A DNA stretch of 64,000 nucleotides from an uncultured Alphaproteobacteria bacterium (GTDB taxonomy: Bacteria > Pseudomonadota > Alphaproteobacteria > Caulobacterales > Caulobacteraceae): the NCBI GenBank assembly GCA_937920085.1, contig CALETE010000058.1, positions 25,967 through 89,966 on the forward strand, read 5' to 3'. Positions 52,558 through 60,739 of this stretch are shown here, piece after piece. How positions within the stretch are numbered: the stretch's first letter is position 1; the number at the start of each line of letters is the position of its first letter. The position numbers and the translations under genes are program-made. The notes below the pieces were generated by a model that saw only the letters and a program-made list of their open reading frames with translations, did not search any database and was not told the DNA's origin.

Positions 52558-53624
52558 AGCCGCGAGGCGGTGCGTTCAAACTCAAAGGCGCCATCGCCCT
52601 GGGAATAGAGCTTGGTCGGGTCAGCCTCTGCCAGGACAATCAGCTTGGTCCGGGCCTCATAAAGCTCATCAATCAAGGTCACCAGCCGTCGTGCTTCCTC
52701 CCGCCGGTTGGCCGTCAGCTTGGGCAGGTCCTCAAGGAAGACCGTGTGGAACTGGGAAGCTAGTGCCACATAGTCATTGGGCCCCAGGGCTACCGAGCAC
52801 AGGCTGGCAAAGCTGGCCCTCAGCAAGCCCCCTGCCGCATGGGGCAGGTGGATCTTGCGGCCTAGGACTTCGAGGGTTTCGCCCACCTCCTCTTCGCCGC
52901 CCAACATGTCCTGCCATAGGGCCTTGAAGGTTCGCTGATTGTCCGGGTCACTGGGGGAGAACCAGGTGCCCGCCGCCCGCAGTCGGTCCAGGCGATAGTC
53001 GTGGGCACCGGCTACCTTTACCACCTCAACCCGCGACTTCAGGGTGTCGATAAAGGGCAGAAAAAGCTGACGGTTTATACCGTCCTTATAGAGAGCGTCC
53101 GGTTCACGGTTTGAGGTGGCAACCAGGGTGACCCCGCGCGCGAACAGGGCATCGAACAGCCGGCCAAGGATCATGGCATCGGCAATGTCGGTTACTTGAA
53201 ACTCGTCAAAGCAGATCAACTGAGCCTGGGAAGCTACGAGATCAGCCACCGGGGGAATGGGGTCATCGCCCCTGTGTTGACCAAATTCGGCCTTGCGAGC
53301 GGCGGCGTCGCCCTTCCGCCAGGTGCCGATCCGTCGATGAATCTCGCCCATAAAGACGTGGAAATGGGTTCGGCGTTTCGATTTGACGTCTACGGTCTCA
53401 AAGAACAGATCCATGAGCATGGACTTGCCCCGACCCACTGGCCCCCAGAGATAGACGCCCCGTCGGCTTTCAGGCTTGCGAAATCTGGCGAGCAGACCTG
53501 CCGGTTCGGCCAGGTCAGCCTCAAGACGCACCAAGGCCGCCAGACCCATGGCTTGCGCCGGATCTGGGCGGATCAGCCCCTGGGTGAGGCGGGCATCAAA
53601 GGCAGTTTGGAGGGCGGAGGCCAT
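52512..53624 (-). CDS. zapE: Cell division protein ZapE (AFG1-like ATPase)
   Basis: 370 residues. Walker A is GVYLWGPVGRGKSMLMDLFF, with Walker B in LICFDEFQVTDIADAM and sensor-like LVATSNREPDALYKDG. The C-terminal FLVLIDELYEARTKLIVLAE-type segment is as in ZapE. ZapE binds FtsZ and acts late in cytokinesis, under low-oxygen or stress conditions in E. coli; AFG1 homologues act on mitochondrial respiratory proteins. The first residues (ALQTAFDARLTQGLIRPDPA) are typical. It overlaps the MFS gene by 46 bases. Confidence 0.93.
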   Translation of the reverse strand: MASALQTAFDARLTQGLIRPDPAQAMGLAALVRLEADLAEPAGLLARFRKPESRRGVYLWGPVGRGKSMLMDLFFETVDVKSKRRTHFHVFMGEIHRRIGTWRKGDAAARKAEFGQHRGDDPIPPVADLVASQAQLICFDEFQVTDIADAMILGRLFDALFARGVTLVATSNREPDALYKDGINRQLFLPFIDTLKSRVEVVKVAGAHDYRLDRLRAAGTWFSPSDPDNQRTFKALWQDMLGGEEEVGETLEVLGRKIHLPHAAGGLLRASFASLCSVALGPNDYVALASQFHTVFLEDLPKLTANRREEARRLVTLIDELYEARTKLIVLAEADPTKLYSQGDGAFEFERTASRLQEMRSADWLADRTD

Positions 53625-53635
53625 TGACCTCCGCC

Positions 53636-53672
53636 TAGAGCATGTTCCGATAAGTGGGAACCAGTTATCGGG
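53636..53672. repeat. Intergenic palindromic repeat, copy 2
   Basis: Starts TAGAGCATGTTCCGATAAGT, then GGGAACCAGTTATCGG. CCGATAA (53647-53653) and TTATCGG (53665-53671) form a perfect 7-base stem. It shares 23 of 30 core bases with the element after rppH. The outer right arm expected (GAACATGCTC) is missing, so this copy is decayed. Confidence 0.6.
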
Positions 53673-53712
53673 CCGAAACCTGCGCCCTTTTCTTAAGTGC
53701 GTGCTTTTTGGG

Positions 53713-54501
53713 TCAGTCCGGCAGGCCTGGCTGACTGACCTGGCCGGAACCTGAAATATCCTGGGTCAGGGTTTTTGGCTTGGCGGTCAGCTTAACAACC
53801 CCGTCGCCGGAGACATCGATCTTAGCCGATTGCTTGGGGCCAAGACTGGCGTGGCCCGATCCTGAAATGTCGACGACGGCGGTATCCAGGGCCAGGTCAG
53901 TCAGGTCAGCATCTCCGTCGCCGGTGATGTCTAGGCGCAAACTCTTGGCCATTCCCTTGGCCGATACCTTCGCGTCCCCAGAGATGTCGAGGTTGAGCTT
54001 GTCTTGATTATAGCTCTCAATCACCAGCTTCTGTGATCCGGCTAGGTCGAACGCCTGGACGCTGGGCGCCGTCATGATGATCTTCAAACGCGCCTCATCA
54101 TTGTCATAGCCGGCGGCATATTCGATCCGACCCTGGTGCACTCTGAGATTATTGAGGGCCTCCGTGGGGCCAAATATGGTGAGCTTAGCGACCGGACCTT
54201 GGGTGAATACGATGTCGGCAGAGGGGCTGACATCTAGGTGATCGGTGTCCTGCCAGGTGAAGTCGCGGGTGGTGGTTTTGTCGTCGGTGGCGTTGAAGTG
54301 GACGTTTCCGTCGCCGAAATTCAGGTCTCCCCGCAGCCGCCCGCCGTTATCACGCCAGTGCCAATCAGAGTGCTGCATGACAAAGCCCTTGGCGCGATCG
54401 CGGATCGAGAAAGGTCCCCCCGCTAGGCCAATGGCCCCGGCAATGCAGACAATGCTCAGGAAGAAGCCGACAACCGAAATGGTGATCAAAGTGCGGATCA
54501 T
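53713..54501 (-). CDS. GIN domain (DUF2807) membrane-anchored protein
   Basis: 262 residues. An N-terminal membrane anchor (ITISVVGFFLSIVCIAGAIG) is followed by a right-handed beta-helix-like domain with repeated DISGSG/DISGDG motifs: LNLDISGDAKVSAKGMAKSL, LRLDITGDGDADLTDL, VVDISGSGHASLGPK and IDVSGDGVVKL. These turn repeats define the GIN (DUF2807) family, thought to be an envelope-associated adhesin-like domain. It is the third gene of the PadR-DUF1700-DUF2807 unit, overlapping the DUF1700 stop by four bases. Confidence 0.87.
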   Translation of the reverse strand: MIRTLITISVVGFFLSIVCIAGAIGLAGGPFSIRDRAKGFVMQHSDWHWRDNGGRLRGDLNFGDGNVHFNATDDKTTTRDFTWQDTDHLDVSPSADIVFTQGPVAKLTIFGPTEALNNLRVHQGRIEYAAGYDNDEARLKIIMTAPSVQAFDLAGSQKLVIESYNQDKLNLDISGDAKVSAKGMAKSLRLDITGDGDADLTDLALDTAVVDISGSGHASLGPKQSAKIDVSGDGVVKLTAKPKTLTQDISGSGQVSQPGLPD

Positions 54502-55073
54502 GACCGCGCCTCCGTAGGTTCGAGCGCCGGCTTGAGCAGGCGAAGATGCAACCGGCCATACCAGACCAGGGCGTTGACAAAGCCGATTGTGGCGAGCGCC
54601 GTCAGGGACCCCAGGGAGAGACCTCCGGCCATGACGCCGACCCCTGCCAACATGGCAGCACCGATGTCACGGCCTGTCCCGACAAAGGGCCCTATGGCGA
54701 ACACAAAGCCTCCGACCCCAAACAGGGCGACCCCAGCTATGGCCAGGCCGAACAGGACGCCGGCAATGGGCAGAAGGATCGGCAGAAGGATCAGGACGTC
54801 GATGGCGCCCAAGCCCAAGACCGCAAAGACCGCGCCAGCAGCTGCAGAGGGATTGCGTTGCACCTCCCACTGTTTGAGCCCGGCCTCGGCCTTAAGCTCC
54901 CGGGCCAGTCGGCCAGGGTCGCCCAGGGCAGCGGCCACTTCGGCCTCGGTCCGCCCTGCGGCCTCGCCTTCGGCGAAGTGGGCTTCATAGTCTGCGATAA
55001 TGTCATCAGCCGCGCCGGCGGGCATGTCGCGCAAGCCCTCCCGCAACCGGTTTAGGAAAGCCTGACGGCTCAT
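54498..55073 (-). CDS. DUF1700 family membrane protein
   Basis: 191 residues. The N-terminal helical part (SRQAFLNRLREGLRDMPAGA, then DDIIADYEAHFAEGEAAG and EVAAALGDPGRLARELKAE) is the DUF1700 signature, followed by three to four membrane helices (about 75-165). Its partner is usually a PadR regulator, here overlapping by four bases (ATGA), and a GIN-domain protein downstream. The start at 55073 has GGAGGGG upstream. The module may act in membrane or envelope stress sensing; the function is not known. Confidence 0.87.
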   Translation of the reverse strand: MSRQAFLNRLREGLRDMPAGAADDIIADYEAHFAEGEAAGRTEAEVAAALGDPGRLARELKAEAGLKQWEVQRNPSAAAGAVFAVLGLGAIDVLILLPILLPIAGVLFGLAIAGVALFGVGGFVFAIGPFVGTGRDIGAAMLAGVGVMAGGLSLGSLTALATIGFVNALVWYGRLHLRLLKPALEPTEARS

Positions 55074-55396
55074 TTCACCCCTCCAAGAATGTCGTCCACG
55101 GCCGTGGAGAAGGCATGCCATTCAGCCTTCTGGGCGGTGAAGCTGGTCTGACCCGTCTGGGTCAGTTTGTAATATTTGCGCGGCGGACCCGCCGAGCTTT
55201 CCACCAAATAGGTGTCCACCAGGCCATCGGCCTGCATGCGCCGCATGAGGGGGTAGATGGTGCCCTCCCCCATATCGATGCCTGCAGCCAAACGGCTGGC
55301 GATATCATAGGCGTAGGCGTCCGCCTTTGAGAGCAGGGCCAGTACGCATAGCTCGAGCACCCCCCGCTTCAATTGGACTTGGACCGCTTCTGGCAC
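55070..55396 (-). CDS. PadR family transcriptional regulator
   Basis: 108 residues. Winged helix with EAVQVQLKRGVLELCVLALL, then YAYDIASRLAAGIDMGEGTI and YPLMRRMQADGLVDTYLVES, and a short C-terminal dimerisation helix. PadR proteins repress their own operon and are relieved by ligand or by stress. First gene of the operon; operator-like repeats lie at 55422-55477. Confidence 0.92.
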   Translation of the reverse strand: MPEAVQVQLKRGVLELCVLALLSKADAYAYDIASRLAAGIDMGEGTIYPLMRRMQADGLVDTYLVESSAGPPRKYYKLTQTGQTSFTAQKAEWHAFSTAVDDILGGVK

Positions 55397-55421
55397 GATG
55401 TGTCGCTCCTCTTTCGTGAGG

Positions 55422-55477
55422 AACTATCTATCGCAAGGTAGTGGTTGTCGCAAGGTAGCTTGTCATGAAAGATAGTT
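55422..55477. promoter_or_regulatory. Candidate PadR operator region
   Basis: AACTATCT (55422-55429) and AGATAGTT (55470-55477) form a perfect inverted repeat. Between them TCGCAAGGTAG occurs twice (55431-55441, 55448-55458), one 17 bases after the other. The region starts 26 bases before the padR start codon, so it should cover the promoter. The layout suggests autoregulation. Confidence 0.5.
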
Positions 55478-55494
55478 CATGTTCGGGGGGGGGG

Positions 55495-56292
55495 TCAGGC
55501 CGCCGTCCAGCCGCCGTCGACCACCATGGCCGCCCCTGTGGCTGAGGCACCCATATCGGAGACCAGATAGAGCAAGAGGCCGGCCAGTTGCTCATAGGTG
55601 ACAAAGCTCTTGTTCGGCTGGGCCGCCAGGATGACGTCTTCGATGACCCGGTCTTCGGGTATGCCCCGCGCCGCCGCCTGATCGTGGATCTGCTTCTCCA
55701 CCAGGGGGGTCTTCAGATAGCCAGGGCAGATGGCGTTGGCGGTGATGCCCGTGCGGGCCAGCTCGACCCCGATAGCCTTGGTGAAGCCCACCACCCCGTG
55801 CTTGGCGGCCACATAGGCGGACTTAAACGGCGAGGCCACCAGGCCATGGGCTGAGGCGATATTGACGATTCGCCCGCGCCCCTGGGCCTTCATGATCGGA
55901 ATGGCGGCGCGGGAGGCGTGGAAGGTAGAAGACAGGATGACAGCGATCAGGGTGTCCCACTTCTCCACCGGGAAGTCTTCCACTGGCGCCACGTGTTGCA
56001 GGCCGGCATTGTTCACCAGAATGTCCAGCCGCCCGAACTCCGACACCGCGTAATTGATTAGGTCGGTAATCTCAGACGGCTTGGTCATGTCAGCGCCGTG
56101 ATAGCGGACGGCGGCGTTGGTGGCGGTCTGCAAGGCCAGCCGATCAGCTTCAATCTGAGCTGGATCGCCAAAGCCGTTCAGCACCACATTAACCCCCTGC
56201 TCGGCCAGGGCGCGGGCCAGGGCCTGGCCAATGCCGCTGGTTGAGCCGGTGATCACCGCCACATGGCCCTGAAGTCCGTAATCCACTGACAT
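55495..56292 (-). CDS. bdhA: 3-Hydroxybutyrate dehydrogenase
   Basis: 265 residues, short-chain dehydrogenase/reductase. The NAD site is VAVITGSTSGIGQALARALA, with NNAGLQHVAPVEDFP in the substrate region, the catalytic NIASAHGLVASPFKSAYVAA (Ser-Tyr-Lys) and the C-terminal ITANAICPGYLKTPL. QHVAPVEDFP is characteristic of D-3-hydroxybutyrate dehydrogenases. It turns 3-hydroxybutyrate, from PHB made available by PhaZ, into acetoacetate. Start at 56292, six bases after yaaA, so in the same operon. Confidence 0.92.
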   Translation of the reverse strand: MSVDYGLQGHVAVITGSTSGIGQALARALAEQGVNVVLNGFGDPAQIEADRLALQTATNAAVRYHGADMTKPSEITDLINYAVSEFGRLDILVNNAGLQHVAPVEDFPVEKWDTLIAVILSSTFHASRAAIPIMKAQGRGRIVNIASAHGLVASPFKSAYVAAKHGVVGFTKAIGVELARTGITANAICPGYLKTPLVEKQIHDQAAARGIPEDRVIEDVILAAQPNKSFVTYEQLAGLLLYLVSDMGASATGAAMVVDGGWTAA

Positions 56293-56297
56293 TCTGG

Positions 56298-57089
56298 TTA
56301 AGCCTTTTTTGCGCTGATTGGCGGCGGTTGCGGGCGGGAAAACACCCACTCAGTCTCAGAAGAAAGATGCGGGACAAAGCCGTAGCCGTCGCTATCAAAG
56401 GCCTTGAGGTCCTGGGCCTTTTCCAGCCGGTGATCGATTGCGTAGCGGGCCAGCAGGCCGCGGGCCCGCTTGGCATAAAAGCTGATCACCTTGGCCTCGC
56501 CGTCCTTTTCCTCAAGGAAGCGCGTGTTGATGACCGGGTGAGACAGGGCCTTCTGGGCCACAGCCCCGAAGTATTCCTGGGAGGCCGCATTGACCAAGGT
56601 CTTATCCTTGTGGCCTTCCAAAGCGTCATTGAGGGCCAGGGCCAGCTTGTCACCCCAAAAAGCATAGAGGGTCTTGCCCACCTTGGTCTTCAGCGATGTG
56701 CCCATCTCCAGACGATAGGCCTGAATGCCATCCAGGGGCCGCAAGAGCCCGTACAGCCCTGACAGGATCCGCACATGATCCTGAGCGTAGGTCAGGCCCT
56801 TCTTGTCCAAGTCCCGCGCCTTTAGCCCGCTATAGACATCGCCATTGAAGGCAAAGGCCGCCTGAAGGCCATCTTCCATGGCCGGATCGAAGGCCTGGAA
56901 CCGCTCACGGTTCAAGGTGGCCAGGGCGTCCGACAGATCCATCATCGACTTCAGCTGACGCACCGACAGAGTTTTGGTCACTTCGGCCAGGGTGGCAATA
57001 TCTTCGACCATGGCGGGGGTTGTCATCAGCACGGCCTGTTTGGGCGGCGCGAAATTCATGGCCTTGGCGGGGGAGAGGACAATGATCAT
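56298..57089 (-). CDS. yaaA: Peroxide stress protein YaaA
   Basis: 263 residues. The N-terminus MIIVLSPAKAMNFAP, then the FNGDVYSGLKARDL and ILSGLYGLLRPLDGIQAYRLEMG motifs are nearly invariant in the YaaA family, which lowers free iron and DNA damage under hydrogen peroxide stress. DFRFLEEKDGEAKVISFYAK-type features are present at the C-terminus (TRFLEEKDGEAKVISF). First gene of the yaaA-bdhA operon. Confidence 0.95.
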   Translation of the reverse strand: MIIVLSPAKAMNFAPPKQAVLMTTPAMVEDIATLAEVTKTLSVRQLKSMMDLSDALATLNRERFQAFDPAMEDGLQAAFAFNGDVYSGLKARDLDKKGLTYAQDHVRILSGLYGLLRPLDGIQAYRLEMGTSLKTKVGKTLYAFWGDKLALALNDALEGHKDKTLVNAASQEYFGAVAQKALSHPVINTRFLEEKDGEAKVISFYAKRARGLLARYAIDHRLEKAQDLKAFDSDGYGFVPHLSSETEWVFSRPQPPPISAKKA

Positions 57090-57100
57090 GGGGGGCCGGG

Positions 57101-58510
57101 CTAGAAGAGGACGCGGGGGTTCATGATCCGCTGGGGATCGAGGCTTTGCCGGATAGCGGTCAGGGCCGCAATTTCGACCGGGCTCTTATAACGACGGGCC
57201 TCATCGGTCTTCATGGCACCCAGTCCATGTTCAGCCGAAATCGAGCCACCCAAATCAGCGACAATGTCATGGACAATCCGCGAGCCAGCTTCCCGCTTGG
57301 CAGAGTGGACCGCGTCTTCGCCACCGTCCGGACGAATGACATCATAGTGGATATTGCCATCCCCCACATGGCCAAAGGCCGTGATCCGGCAGCCTGGGGC
57401 GAAGGCAAGCATGGCCTGTGAGGCCCGGTCGATAAAGGTCGCCACCTGGCTGACCGGCACCGAGACATCATGCTTCCAGGTGGCACCTTCTGGCTTCTGA
57501 CCGGGGGATTGGTTTTCCCTTAAGGACCAGAGGGCCTTGGCCTGTGTCTCTGTCTGAGCCACCACGGCGTCGGCGATCAGGCCAGACTCAAGGGCAGTGG
57601 ACAGCAGGCGCTCCATGGCCAGGTCGGCTGTACCCGGTGTTCCGGCGGCCAGCTCAATCAACACATACCAGGGATGGACTCTGGCCAAGGGATCGCGCTG
57701 ATCTGGGATATTCTTCAGCACGAAGTCCAGCCCCCGCCGTCCCATAAGCTCGAAGGCCTCAACCCCAGAACCCGCCGCCTCCTTGGCCTGGACCAGCAGG
57801 TTGATCGCTGCCTGTGGATTGGCCAGCCCCACCATGGCGGTGGCCTTGCTTGCGGGCAGGGGAAAGAGCTTTAGGGCTGCGGCTGTTACGACTCCGAGGG
57901 TGCCCTCAGCCCCGATCAGCAGCTGCTTGAGGTCATAGCCGGTGTTGTCCTTACGCAGGCGCTTGAGACCATTCCAGATTTCGCCATTGGGCAGAACAGC
58001 TTCAAGCCCCAGCACCAGGTCTCGGGTCGGGCCAAACCGCAGCACGGCTGTGCCGCCTGCGTTTGTGGAGACCACGCCACCGACGGTCGCAGAGCCTTCT
58101 GACGCTAGGCCTAAGGGAAAGCGGCGCTGGACCCGTAAGGCCGCCTCATGCACCGCCGCCAGGGGCAGGCCCGCTTCGGCGACGATCACGTCATCAAAGG
58201 CATCAAGATCACGAATTGCCCGCAAACGTTCGGTGGACAGCAGGATCTCACCTTGAGGAATCTGGCCGCCAACCAGGCCGGTATTGCCCCCCTGAGGGGT
58301 GATGGCGATCCCGGCTTGCGCGCAAATCCCGACTACCGCAGACACCTCAGCCGTCGTCTTGGGTAGGACCAACAGGGGCGTGACCCCGGTCCAACGATCC
58401 CGCCACTCCAGCAGCTTAGGTGCCAGACGGGCAGGATCTGTGCTCCAGCCCCCCTCGCCGAGGACGGCCTTCAGACGCGACATGACATCGGCGGGAACGG
58501 TCTTGGTCAT
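57101..58510 (-). CDS. FAD-linked oxidase (D-2-hydroxyacid dehydrogenase-like)
   Basis: 469 residues. The PCMH FAD-binding domain contains ITPQGGNTGLVGGQIP, TVGGVVSTNAGGTAVLRFG and DLKQLLIGAEGTLGVVTAA. The C-terminal FAD-oxidase domain has the motif TAFGHVGDGNIHYDVI, with its conserved His, and ends SISAEHGLGAMK. It resembles D-2-hydroxyglutarate dehydrogenase and GlcD-type glycolate/lactate dehydrogenases, giving electrons to flavoprotein or quinone acceptors. The exact 2-hydroxyacid cannot be told from sequence. It starts 24 bases after the Sua5 stop; no partner subunit is present. Confidence 0.88.
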   Translation of the reverse strand: MTKTVPADVMSRLKAVLGEGGWSTDPARLAPKLLEWRDRWTGVTPLLVLPKTTAEVSAVVGICAQAGIAITPQGGNTGLVGGQIPQGEILLSTERLRAIRDLDAFDDVIVAEAGLPLAAVHEAALRVQRRFPLGLASEGSATVGGVVSTNAGGTAVLRFGPTRDLVLGLEAVLPNGEIWNGLKRLRKDNTGYDLKQLLIGAEGTLGVVTAAALKLFPLPASKATAMVGLANPQAAINLLVQAKEAAGSGVEAFELMGRRGLDFVLKNIPDQRDPLARVHPWYVLIELAAGTPGTADLAMERLLSTALESGLIADAVVAQTETQAKALWSLRENQSPGQKPEGATWKHDVSVPVSQVATFIDRASQAMLAFAPGCRITAFGHVGDGNIHYDVIRPDGGEDAVHSAKREAGSRIVHDIVADLGGSISAEHGLGAMKTDEARRYKSPVEIAALTAIRQSLDPQRIMNPRVLF

Positions 58511-58534
58511 GGGACCAAATCTAGCGCCAATTGC

Positions 58535-59509
58535 TCATCCGACATAGCCCGCTGATCGCATGAGGCGGTCGGCTATGGCTTCGCCCAGACCTTGCCTTGG
58601 AATAGGCGCGATGGCGATGGCGGTCGGACGAGTTTGGTCGGCCGCCCGGAGATAGCCAAACAGGTTGGCGGCGGCCTGGGCCAAGTCGCCGGTGGGGCTG
58701 AGGTTCCAGACCCCGGGGCCTGGCGCATAAGGCCCAAAGGCGAGATAGGCCTCCCCAGGCCTTGGGGCATCAGCATCCAGCCGCACCGGCGCATTTGGGG
58801 CATAGTGCCGGGCCATGCGCCCGGGGGACCGTTTGGCATCGGCCTCAGCCTCGGCCAGGGGCCCGATCAGGGCTTCGATTTCCTGACGGGTGACAGCGCC
58901 GGGCCGCAGCAGGCGCGGTCTATCCAACAGGCTGACCACCGTCGACTCCAGCCCGATCCGACAGGGGCCGCCATCGAGGGCCATGGCCACCTTGTCGCCG
59001 GTTTCCTCTTTTGCATGGTCTAAGGTGGTCGGACTGGGGCGGCCAGATCGGTTGGCAGACGGGGCGACAATGGGACCGTCGAAGGCCCGCGCCAGGGCTA
59101 AGGCGACGCGGTGCTGAGGGACACGCACAGCTACGGTGTCCAAACCCGCCCTCGCCAAATCGCAGACCGGCGACTGAGGGTGAGAGGGTAGGACCAGGGT
59201 CAAGGGACCTGGCCAGAAGGCCGCCGCCAAACGCCGCGCCATGTCCGAAAAGACCGCAATCTTCTCCGCCGCAGCCAGATCGGCCACATGGCTGATCAGA
59301 GGGTTGAACTGGGGCCTGCCCTTCGCGGCGAAGATGGCGGCCACAGCCAGGGGATCAACGGCAGATCCTGCCAGACCATAGACGGTTTCCGTCGGCATCA
59401 GGACCAGTCGCCCGGCCCGCAGGACCTGCGCAGCGTCGACTATTTCGCCGTCGCGGTCACCTGGACCGAGACCTTCACCTTGGCCGGAATTTGATCGGTC
59501 GCTTTCCAC
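58535..59509 (-). CDS. tsaC: L-threonylcarbamoyladenylate synthase (Sua5)
   Basis: Makes threonylcarbamoyl-AMP for the universal t6A37 tRNA modification. The Sua5/YrdC domain (LVLMPTETVYGLAGSAVDPL, IFAAKGRPQFNPLISHVADL, FWPGPLTLVLP, VAVRVPQH, IVAPSANRSGRPSPT) is followed by the Sua5 C-terminal domain (SPGRMARHYAPNAPVRLD, GPYAPGPG), so it is the two-domain form. The start is unclear. GTG 59509 gives 324 residues and overlaps the previous gene by 70 bases; ATG 59398 would cut the first strand of the domain. It overlaps the end of the cytochrome b561-YceI gene. Confidence 0.88.
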   Translation of the reverse strand: MESDRSNSGQGEGLGPGDRDGEIVDAAQVLRAGRLVLMPTETVYGLAGSAVDPLAVAAIFAAKGRPQFNPLISHVADLAAAEKIAVFSDMARRLAAAFWPGPLTLVLPSHPQSPVCDLARAGLDTVAVRVPQHRVALALARAFDGPIVAPSANRSGRPSPTTLDHAKEETGDKVAMALDGGPCRIGLESTVVSLLDRPRLLRPGAVTRQEIEALIGPLAEAEADAKRSPGRMARHYAPNAPVRLDADAPRPGEAYLAFGPYAPGPGVWNLSPTGDLAQAAANLFGYLRAADQTRPTAIAIAPIPRQGLGEAIADRLMRSAGYVG

Positions 59510-60735
59510 TCGCCCTGTCCCACCCCGAACACAGTTCGGTCGAGTGTGGTTACACCGCTCATATGGGCCTTGTCCCCTTCGATCCGTAACTTGAAGGGCA
59601 GGTCGAGGGGCTGAGTCACCCCGCGAAGGCTGAGTTTGCCATGGGCGATGAACCGTCCCTCGCCGGTCTTCTCGAACCGGGTGGCGGTGAAGGTGGCGGT
59701 GGGATGAGTCGCCGCGTCGAACCAATCGGCGCTGGGCAGGGACTGATCGCGCTGAGCATCCCCCGTGACGACGGAGGCCAGATCAATGGCTACGCTCACC
59801 TTGGAATCCTTCAGGGCGTCTGGCCCAAACACGATATCGGCAGTGAACTTATCGAACCGACCAGAGATCGGCTCGCCGCCCCAGCTGGTGGCAAAGCCAA
59901 GGATAGAGCCTTTTCCGACCGTCCAGGTCGGGGCGACCGCAGGGGCGACAGACGCTTCGGCTGCAGGGGGTGCGACCGGTGCTACAGACTCCGCCTTAGG
60001 CTTGGACGGAGTAGCCGGCTCGTCGGCGTCGTCATCGACAATGACCGCCGATTGCGGGGCGCTGGCGGGCAGGTTGGGCTGGAACAGCTCCGCCGCGGCA
60101 ACGACCGCCAGGCCACCTAGGCCGATCAGAACCAGGCGAAGATCAAACCACTTTCCGGCCCTCGCCCCCGGTGCCATGCGGTCGAGGATTGGCGTCGCTG
60201 CGTCGAACAGCTGGTGTTTCAGGGCGCCGCCCACGTGCAGGGCCAGCAGGAGATAGGCTCCAAAGGCCAGCAGACCGTGACCGCGATCCCCGATCATCCG
60301 CCACACACTCTTTGCGGACTCTGGAAGGTGGGCGATCCCAGGCACATGGGGCCAGGGCATAGTACCAAACAACAGGGTGGGAATTTCAATGCGGCTGGCA
60401 GACACCATCAACCACCCGGTCAGGGGCATGCCGATCATGATCACGTAGAAGGCCAGATGAACGATCTTTGAGAGCCGTGCTTCCCAAGACTTCAGACCCT
60501 CAGGCTCGGGGGGCGGCGGGTTGGCCAGTCGCCAGCCCAGGCGGACTAGGCTGAGGAGCAGGATCGTAATCCCCACAGACTTGTGGAGCTGCACCAGGGC
60601 AAAGCCCAGGGGCGTCTTCAGGTCTTCCATCCGCCAGGCCAGCAAGATCTGAAACACAATCCCGGCGGCGATCACCCAGTGCAGGAGGATGGCGACGGTG
60701 GCGTAGCGGGTGCGAGGCAGGGGAACTTCGGTCAT
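59440..60735 (-). CDS. Cytochrome b561 - YceI fusion protein
   Basis: 431 residues in two domains. Residues 1-about 200 form a four-helix cytochrome b561 with His residues in VAILLHWVIAAGIVFQILLA, ALVQLHKSVGITILLLSLVR, IVHLAFYVIMIGMPLTGW and LALHVGGALKHQLFDA. A linker rich in Ala/Pro (about 220-275) leads to a YceI domain from SAPTWTVGKGSILGFATSWG-like residues to FDKFTADIVFG and the LSLRGVTQPLDLPFKL motif. The gene overlaps the Sua5 start and follows the other YceI gene by four bases. YceI proteins bind isoprenoids; the fusion may link quinone-type redox chemistry to a lipocalin-like domain. Confidence 0.88.
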   Translation of the reverse strand: MTEVPLPRTRYATVAILLHWVIAAGIVFQILLAWRMEDLKTPLGFALVQLHKSVGITILLLSLVRLGWRLANPPPPEPEGLKSWEARLSKIVHLAFYVIMIGMPLTGWLMVSASRIEIPTLLFGTMPWPHVPGIAHLPESAKSVWRMIGDRGHGLLAFGAYLLLALHVGGALKHQLFDAATPILDRMAPGARAGKWFDLRLVLIGLGGLAVVAAAELFQPNLPASAPQSAVIVDDDADEPATPSKPKAESVAPVAPPAAEASVAPAVAPTWTVGKGSILGFATSWGGEPISGRFDKFTADIVFGPDALKDSKVSVAIDLASVVTGDAQRDQSLPSADWFDAATHPTATFTATRFEKTGEGRFIAHGKLSLRGVTQPLDLPFKLRIEGDKAHMSGVTTLDRTVFGVGQGEWKATDQIPAKVKVSVQVTATAK

Positions 60736-60739
60736 GGGC

